From contig CATLAL010000003.1 in NCBI GenBank assembly GCA_949878425.1, positions 1 through 64,000 of the forward strand: a stretch of DNA of 64,000 nucleotides. Direction: 5' to 3'. The notes beneath the pieces are model-generated. The model worked only from the letters and a program-made list of their open reading frames with translations, was not told where the DNA came from and ran no database searches. Positions 58,964 through 64,000 of this stretch are shown here, piece after piece (the first letter of the stretch is position 1; each line of letters begins with the position of its first letter). The DNA comes from an uncultured Oscillospiraceae bacterium. Its GTDB lineage: Bacteria; Bacillota; Clostridia; Oscillospirales; Oscillospiraceae. Both the position numbers and the translations under genes were made by a program.

Positions 58964-59207
58964 TATAGTAACCGCAGTTGAGAATGAGCGTGTAAATATT
59001 GGGCTCCGCCCCGTGGGCGCGCTCTGCGCGGCTTAGGCAGGGGCGGCCTCTGGCCGCCCCTGCGGTCGTTGGGCCGCAAGGCCCAATGACGCGAGCATAG
59101 CCCTTTTGGGACCGTCATTGCCGCCTACGGCGTCAACGACCGGTCCGGTGGCCTGCGGCCACCTGGGCGGCCCTAAACTTTACCGATTTTTAACTGTGGT
59201 CGCTATA
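58964..59207. mobile_element. MITE-like element, family B, copy 2
   Basis: Ends TATAGTAACCGCAGTTGAGA and (inverted) TATAGCGACCACAGTTAAAA enclose 244 bp that align with 18672-18896 in reverse. Shared interior words include GGGCTCCG, GCGCTCTGCGCGGCTTAGG, TGACGCGAGCA and CCCTTTTGGG. It starts 11 bp after the terminator of the glycosyltransferase gene. Confidence 0.85.
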
Positions 59208-59248
59208 TCGTGCTGCACCAAAGGGCCAAAAAATTGGGAAAAATTCTG

Positions 59249-59277
59249 TTTACAAACGAGAAAAACCTTGCTATACT
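59249..59277 (+). promoter_or_regulatory. Predicted promoter of the phosphofructokinase gene
   Basis: TTTACA (59249-59254) and TATACT (59272-59277) with a 17-bp spacer. The distance to the gene start is 163 bp because a small mobile element (59302-59409) lies between. Confidence 0.7.
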
Positions 59278-59301
59278 GGTAAAAGGTGAAATTTACCACT
59301 A

Positions 59302-59409
59302 GGGCTTGTTTGATAAATAGCAGAATGACCAACAGCGAGAGATTTTTTTGCCTTGTCCGGCGGAAAAAGGTCCGCTGCTTGGGTGTTTTGATATTTTTCA
59401 AACATGCCC
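59302..59409. mobile_element. MITE-like element, family D
   Basis: 108 bp with inverted ends GGGCTTGTTTGATAAATA and (inverted) GGGCATGTTTGAAAAATA, flanked by TA at both sides (59300-59301, 59410-59411). The ends match the IS end at position 124, so an IS5-like element of that kind may mobilise it. It interrupts the pfk leader. Confidence 0.85.
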
Positions 59410-59439
59410 TAAACTACCAGAAACAGGAGGATATCACCA

Positions 59440-60678
59440 ATGAATGTACTGAAAGGCGCGTGCATCATCGGCCAGTCCGGCGGCCCCACTTCCGTCATCA
59501 ACGCCAGCGCTTACGGCGTTATCCGCACAGCTCTGGACAATGACGCCATCACCAAGGTGTACGGCGCTGAACACGGCATCAAGGGCGTTTTAAACGACCG
59601 GCTCTTCGACATGTCCCAGGAGGACGCCGAGGAGCTGGAGAACCTGCTCTACACCCCCTCCTCCGCCCTGGGCTCCTGCCGCTATAAAATCGCGGACCCG
59701 GACGTGGACGACACGGACTACAAGCGCATCCTGGAGATCTTCAAGAAGTACGACGTGCGCTATTTCTTCTACAACGGCGGCAACGACTCCATGGACACCT
59801 GCAACAAGATCAGCAAGTACATGCAGCGGGTGGGCTACGAGTGCCGCGTCATGGGCGTGCCCAAGACCATTGACAACGACCTCTTTGGCACGGACCACTG
59901 CCCCGGCTACGCCTCCGCCGCCAAATATATCGCCACCAGCTGCATGGAGGTCTACCACGATGCCCGGGTCTACGACACCGGCATGATCTGCGTCATCGAG
60001 ATCATGGGTCGCCACGCCGGCTGGCTCACCGCAGCCGCTGGATTGGCGACTGCCATGGGCGCTGGCCCTGACCTCATCTACCTCCCGGAGACCGACTTCG
60101 ACATGGACAAGTTCATCGCCGAGGTGAAGAAGGTCTACGCCGAGAAGGGCAACTGCATGGTGGCCGTCTCCGAGGGCATCCACTACGCCGACGGCTCCTT
60201 TGTCTCCGAGGCCAAGACCAGCGCTACCGACGGCTTCGGCCATGCCCAGCTGGGCGGTCTGGCCGCCATGCTGGCGGAGATCGTCAAGAAGGAGACCGGC
60301 GCCAAGGTCCGGGGCATTGAGCTGAGCCTGCTCCAGCGCTGCGGCGCCCACCTGGCCTCCCAGACGGACATTGACGAGTCCTTCATGGCCGGTCGGGCCG
60401 CCGTGGAAAACGCCGTGGCCGGCCTCACGGACAAGATGGTGGGCTTTGAGCGTTCCATCGAGGACGGCAAGTACGTCTGCAAGACCAAGCTCTTCAACCT
60501 CACCGACGTGGCCAACACTGAGAAGAAGGTGCCCCTGGAGTGGATCAACGCCGACCAAAACGGCATTGAGCAGGCCTACGTGGACTACGCCCTCCCCCTC
60601 ATCCAAGGCGAGACCAAGCTCAAAAAGGTGGACGGCCTGCCCCGGTTCGCCAAGCTCAAGAAGGTGCTGGCGAAGTAG
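59440..60678 (+). CDS. pfp: 6-phosphofructokinase, pyrophosphate-type
   Basis: The 412-residue enzyme phosphorylates fructose 6-phosphate. Its GGNDSMDT and PKTIDNDLFG motifs (ATP enzymes have GGDGS and PGTIDND) point to pyrophosphate as donor. MGRHAGWLTAAAGL and the QRCGAHLAS segment fit the family. The product is soluble. An ACAGGAGGAT site precedes the ATG. A 108-bp mobile element lies in its leader, and repeat F7 and a strong terminator follow. The donor call rests on motifs alone. Confidence 0.9.
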   Translation: MNVLKGACIIGQSGGPTSVINASAYGVIRTALDNDAITKVYGAEHGIKGVLNDRLFDMSQEDAEELENLLYTPSSALGSCRYKIADPDVDDTDYKRILEIFKKYDVRYFFYNGGNDSMDTCNKISKYMQRVGYECRVMGVPKTIDNDLFGTDHCPGYASAAKYIATSCMEVYHDARVYDTGMICVIEIMGRHAGWLTAAAGLATAMGAGPDLIYLPETDFDMDKFIAEVKKVYAEKGNCMVAVSEGIHYADGSFVSEAKTSATDGFGHAQLGGLAAMLAEIVKKETGAKVRGIELSLLQRCGAHLASQTDIDESFMAGRAAVENAVAGLTDKMVGFERSIEDGKYVCKTKLFNLTDVANTEKKVPLEWINADQNGIEQAYVDYALPLIQGETKLKKVDGLPRFAKLKKVLAK

Positions 60679-60744
60679 GCATACATTCTTTTCTTTGAAA
60701 AGAAAAGAATCAACAGAAACTTTTGGCGCAAAACTTCGTTTTGC
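60679..60744 (+). repeat. F repeat copy 7 (most complete)
   Basis: GGCATACATTCTTTTC hairpin (60685-60710), CAACAGAAACTTTTGGC linker and GCAAAACTTCGTTTTGC palindrome (60728-60744). It begins right after the phosphofructokinase stop codon. Confidence 0.85.
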
Positions 60745-60758
60745 TTATGGTCCTATAA

Positions 60759-60796
60759 GCAACAGCCGGTCCCCTTCCCCGGGGACCGGCTGTTGC
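60759..60796 (+). terminator. Strong terminator hairpin
   Basis: GCAACAGCCGGTCCCC and its exact complement form a 16-bp stem, followed by GTTACTTTA. It would end the phosphofructokinase transcript. Confidence 0.8.
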
Positions 60797-60858
60797 CGTT
60801 ACTTTATACGCTTCATCGATAGTGGGTGCGCAGACCACCACGCTGGATCCCTCCCGCA

Positions 60859-60897
60859 ATTGAACAAAATATTAGCTTTGTTCAATTGTGTTTTTTT
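60859..60897 (+). terminator. CAATTGAACAAA palindrome with T-run
   Basis: CAATTGAACAAA and TTTGTTCAATTG with an 8-nt loop, followed by TGTTTTTTT on the plus strand. It can act as a plus-strand terminator. It shares ATTGAACAAAATAT with the palindromes at 2195 and 4737. It also covers the stop codon of the M56 gene (60882-60884). Confidence 0.65.
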
Positions 60898-63833
60898 GCG
60901 GAGAGAGTTTCCACAAGATCACAGAACGCTTCGTCCTTTACATATACGCAGAAGCTGTAGGGCACGTCGTGGAGGTACGTCCCGTCCACACTGGGATTCT
61001 CAGAATACTGCACCGCCGTGGCCTGGCCGGACAGGGTGACGCGGACCAGTTCTTCCCTGCCGGCTGTCCCCCACTCCAGGGTCATGGACTGCTCCCCCGT
61101 GTCGCCAGCCCTGGTATACAGGACCTCCACCGCCCAGCGCTGGGCCTCCCAGCCCTCCACATTCCACGCAGAGGTCCAGTCCGCAATGGCGTTCAGCGCC
61201 ACCGCCAGCTCCGTCTGGTAGACATGGGACGCCGGACTGGCCACCATCAGAAGGTCCTCCTCCCTGATTTCGGAGAAGATCTCCGCCGCTGTGGGGACAG
61301 CCGCCAGAGCGAGGCAGTGATTCTGATACAAAATCAGATTTTCCAGCAGGGATTTGCTCTTGTCCCGCTGGAAGCCGTCATCATCCAGGAACCATAGGCT
61401 GTCATAGAGCCGCCCCTCCTTTTCAAATGTCCCCAGAAGGATGCCGTCCGTATTTAGCAGCTGGATGCTGTGTTCCAGCAGGCCGTTGATCTCCTCCATG
61501 AAATCCGCAATCTCCCGGGGTTCGAAGGAGTGGATATCGGAAAAATCCCGGACAAACATCAGGTCAAAGAGGATGTCCCGCTCCTGAACCACCACCTCCC
61601 CGCCCTCCTCCAGATAGAAGAGCTTGTACTGATAGGAGCACATTCCGCTGCCCATGTAGGGGTTGTACTGGAGCAGATAGTCCTGCCCGTCCAGGCGGCA
61701 GAGGAACAGGGCGTTCCAGCCCGCGTGGGAGGTATTGGCGTATCCGGACCAGGTGTGCTCACTGTGTATACATCCCAGAAGGAACGCGTTTGCGTCCTGT
61801 GTGCTGCTGCGCAGAATCAGCCGGTCCGGCTCCCCGTCGTGGTCCAGGTCCGCCGCATAGGGCAGTTCCTCCCGGAAATAGGCCCGCCCCCTCTGGAGGA
61901 TAAGGCTGTGGAGCTCCGCCGACTCATAGAAGGCCGTAGTACAGCCCTCCGCCGTCTCATAGGCCAGCTCCACCCTGCCGGAGTCGCAGGCCAGCAGATA
62001 CAGCGTCCCGCCGCTTTGGATGGCGGCCGTCAGCTCCGCCGCGCTCCAGGTCCAGGCCTCCTCCTCCCCGAACCAGGCGTACTCATGGAACCGGCTGAGC
62101 CGGTTGGACGCCGCCTCCCGGAGCAGCCGGACCAGCTCCCCGGCCTCCACATCGTCCTCAATGGCGGCAATGTCCTCCGCCTCCAGCTCCGAGAGCAGAT
62201 TTCCCAGAGGGGAGTTGGTGTCATCCGGATGGTCCTCCGACTGCCGGGCGTAGGTCTCCAGGGCCTCCAGCAGCGGCAGGCCGTGCAGGTCCTCCCCCGG
62301 GTGGTGCAGGACGGAGAGGATGTCGTCGTACAAGCTGCCGTCCTCCCTCTCCTCCAGGTGCACCAACCAGCGGTTGGTGTTCACCAGCAGCTCGCTCCGG
62401 CCGATGAGGCCGTTGACCTCCTCCATAAAGGCGGCAATGGCGGCGGGGTCAAACCGGTGGTACTGGGAGTCGAAATTGAGGTCAAAAGCCACGGAGTTTT
62501 CCCGGTCCGTCACCTCCGCACCGTTCTCCAGGTGGAACAGCCGGTAGGCGTAGGTACACGCCCCCTGCTGCATCTCGGGCAGGTACTCCAGCAGATAGTC
62601 CAGACCGTCCTCCCGATAGAGGAAGCAGGTGCTGCCGTGGGTCTCGTCCAGGGTGTCGGACCAGAGTTGGTCGTCCCCCTGGACCACCTCCAGCCGGAAG
62701 GCTCCGGGCAGGTCCCCCTCGCCCAGCCCCTTGCGCAGGATTTGCTCCTGTACGCCGTCCCGGTTCAGGTCCGGCGTATAGGGCAGTGCGCTGAAGTCCG
62801 GCTCCATCTCGGAGGCGGGCGGCGTGTCCCCCGTCATCCGGCCAAAGGCGCAGACCGCCGTCAGGGAGAGGAGGAAAATCACTGCTATTGCCGCGCTGAC
62901 AAGGGTTTTCTGTTGACAGGCGATCCGGCGCACGCGCTCCCGCAGGCTCCGCTTTCCCCCGGTCATGGTGGTGGCGCAGCTGAGGAGGTCCCGGGGCCCC
63001 GCCTTGGCCGTCACCAGGGCCAGCAGCGTCTCGCCGTAGGCCCGGCGCTCCCCGTCGCCCAGCTGCCGGAGGGCCCCCTCGTCGCAGGCCAGCTCGCCGT
63101 CCCGGCGGCTGAGGAACGCCGCCAGCCACACCAGGGGGTTCCACCAGTGGATCGCCAGCGCCGCGCCCCGGAGCACGCTCCACAGGTGATCCAGGTGGCG
63201 GTAGTGGGTCAGCTCGTGGATTTTTACGTGCCGGAGCATGGCCGGGTCCCCGGCGGCCTGGGGCGTCAGATAGACCGCCGGCCGGAGCAGGCCGAAGAGG
63301 CAGGGCGAGGGCAGTCCCTCCGCCACGTACACCGGCAGCGGCCCTCCCGCCCCCTCCAGGGGCCTCCTGACCCGCCGCAGACGGGCGGCGAAGCGGAGAT
63401 TGGCGGCCAGCAGGACCGCCCCCAACGCCAGCGCCCCCGCCATCCAGAGCCAGCCCAGGAGCTCCAGGGGGCTGACCCGGAGGGCGTAGCGGCGCAGTGT
63501 GGCCCCGCCGTCCTCCAGGCGGGCGTAGCCGAAGGAGTTGGCGTCAAAAACGGCCCCGTCCTCCCCCACGGCGGTGTCTGCCATATCGGACGCCGGCGCG
63601 GACTGGACCGGCAGCACATAGACGCTCTCCTCCCGGAGGACCTCCGGCACGCTGTAGCTGATCGTAAGCCCCGCCACCGGGGAGGTGAACAGCTGCACCG
63701 GCACCAACAGCCGCATCAGCACCAGCGCCCACAGGCCGTAGCGGAGCTTTGCGCTGATCCGCCTCCCCAGCCCGGACCGGACCGCCAGCACCGCCGCAAT
63801 TACCAGACAGGAGGACACAATCCACTCCGCCAT
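60882..63833 (-). CDS. BlaR1-like M56 peptidase with duplicated domain
   Basis: The 983-residue protein is a membrane-embedded M56 metallopeptidase. N-terminal membrane segments (about 1-60, 125-150) precede the zinc site HELTH (206-210) and ELACDE (247-252), and a further membrane segment lies near 312-330. Instead of a penicillin-binding sensor the exterior holds two homologous domains (about 350-490 and 658-798), sharing DYLL-x-Y, G-x-C-x-Y-x-Y-x-LF and FMEE-x-NGL. A BlaI-type repressor gene ends 1 bp into it. The sensed signal is unknown. Confidence 0.88.
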   Translation of the reverse strand: MAEWIVSSCLVIAAVLAVRSGLGRRISAKLRYGLWALVLMRLLVPVQLFTSPVAGLTISYSVPEVLREESVYVLPVQSAPASDMADTAVGEDGAVFDANSFGYARLEDGGATLRRYALRVSPLELLGWLWMAGALALGAVLLAANLRFAARLRRVRRPLEGAGGPLPVYVAEGLPSPCLFGLLRPAVYLTPQAAGDPAMLRHVKIHELTHYRHLDHLWSVLRGAALAIHWWNPLVWLAAFLSRRDGELACDEGALRQLGDGERRAYGETLLALVTAKAGPRDLLSCATTMTGGKRSLRERVRRIACQQKTLVSAAIAVIFLLSLTAVCAFGRMTGDTPPASEMEPDFSALPYTPDLNRDGVQEQILRKGLGEGDLPGAFRLEVVQGDDQLWSDTLDETHGSTCFLYREDGLDYLLEYLPEMQQGACTYAYRLFHLENGAEVTDRENSVAFDLNFDSQYHRFDPAAIAAFMEEVNGLIGRSELLVNTNRWLVHLEEREDGSLYDDILSVLHHPGEDLHGLPLLEALETYARQSEDHPDDTNSPLGNLLSELEAEDIAAIEDDVEAGELVRLLREAASNRLSRFHEYAWFGEEEAWTWSAAELTAAIQSGGTLYLLACDSGRVELAYETAEGCTTAFYESAELHSLILQRGRAYFREELPYAADLDHDGEPDRLILRSSTQDANAFLLGCIHSEHTWSGYANTSHAGWNALFLCRLDGQDYLLQYNPYMGSGMCSYQYKLFYLEEGGEVVVQERDILFDLMFVRDFSDIHSFEPREIADFMEEINGLLEHSIQLLNTDGILLGTFEKEGRLYDSLWFLDDDGFQRDKSKSLLENLILYQNHCLALAAVPTAAEIFSEIREEDLLMVASPASHVYQTELAVALNAIADWTSAWNVEGWEAQRWAVEVLYTRAGDTGEQSMTLEWGTAGREELVRVTLSGQATAVQYSENPSVDGTYLHDVPYSFCVYVKDEAFCDLVETLSAKKHN

Positions 63834-64000
63834 CAGTTTCCCTCCTCCGCTCTCTTCAGGATATCCCGCAGCTCCTGAATCTCCTCCCTGCTCAGCTCCT
63901 GCCGCTCCGCCATGGCGCTGAGCATCAGCCCCACGCTGCCCCGGTAGATGCGGTTTAAGAAGCTGTAGGTCTCCGCTATTACCGCTTTCTCTTGTTCTAC
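63833..64000 (-). CDS. BlaI/MecI/CopY-type repressor, C-terminal part
   Basis: The gene runs out of the window at 64000; only 55 codons remain. They end SFLNRIYRGSVGLMLSAMAE ... EELRDILKRAEEGN, matching the C-terminal dimerisation helices of BlaI/MecI repressors. The stop overlaps the M56 start (TGATG), so the two are translationally coupled. This gives the standard blaI-blaR1-type two-gene signalling unit, in which the M56 protease inactivates the repressor on signal. Confidence 0.88.
   Translation of the reverse strand, partial: VEQEKAVIAETYSFLNRIYRGSVGLMLSAMAERQELSREEIQELRDILKRAEEGN

Noticed and set aside
1..64000. CRISPR arrays, rRNA and tRNA genes
   Set aside because: No regularly spaced repeats and no cloverleaf or rRNA words were recognised on either strand; short tRNAs could still be missed by eye.

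Overview
The window looks like a chromosomal segment of a GC-rich gut Clostridium relative, most likely family Oscillospiraceae (Flavonifractor, Lawsonibacter or Oscillibacter type). The evidence is Firmicutes gene content (SigH, RbgA, a clostridial tig-clpP-clpX-lon-engB block, an ABC-F protein with a leader attenuator, a T-box), strong AGGAGG-type ribosome sites and high GC codon use. The genus is an inference. No rRNA, tRNA or CRISPR array was found.

Region 1-13 kb is the most plastic part. It opens with the end of an IS5-like element that has cut off a ribbon-helix-helix gene next to an intact paralogue. Then come radA, a compact candidate mobile unit (HUH rolling-circle Rep plus a 173-residue tyrosine recombinase, with palindromes and a GC-rich noncoding arm), a XerC-like recombinase, an amidase, a hydrolase lipoprotein and a complete Type III restriction-modification pair (mod-res). 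From 13 to 18.3 kb lie lysine/threonine pathway genes (dapA, asd), GNAT and nucleotidyltransferase-like genes, queA and a cation/Ca2+ exchanger. From 18.3 to 22.6 kb there are two back-to-back MITE-like elements, a TipAS-type MerR regulator, a DJ-1/PfpI protein and an ABC-F protein whose leader carries a five-codon upstream ORF (stop included) and a terminator/antiterminator pair.

From 22.6 to 38.6 kb the content is mainly housekeeping on the minus strand: engB, lon, clpX, clpP, tig, thrC, yraN, rnhB, rbgA, lepB, an AlkD-like protein, an exonuclease, a phosphodiesterase and tgt. From 38.6 to 47.6 kb there are small or hypothetical genes, a TfoX-domain gene split by a MITE, a GNAT fusion, a ClC channel, fba, a 5'-truncated aminoglycoside phosphotransferase, sigH and glmM. 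From 46.6 to 53.7 kb two copies of a module (about 250-bp repeat, XRE-type regulator, divergent small gene) flank ruvB-ruvA-HIT-cupin-alaS. The last part holds a large membrane hydrolase, a DUF3887 lipoprotein preceded by an alanine-type T-box, a TVP38 protein with a glycosyltransferase, a pyrophosphate-type phosphofructokinase with a MITE in its leader, and a BlaR1-like M56 peptidase with its BlaI-type repressor.

A striking overall feature is the load of short non-coding repeats: seven copies of a 40-120 bp double-hairpin unit (family F), five MITE-like elements in four families, two copies of the 250-bp repeat E and several TTGAACAAA palindromes. Several overlap or supply stop codons or leaders of flanking genes.
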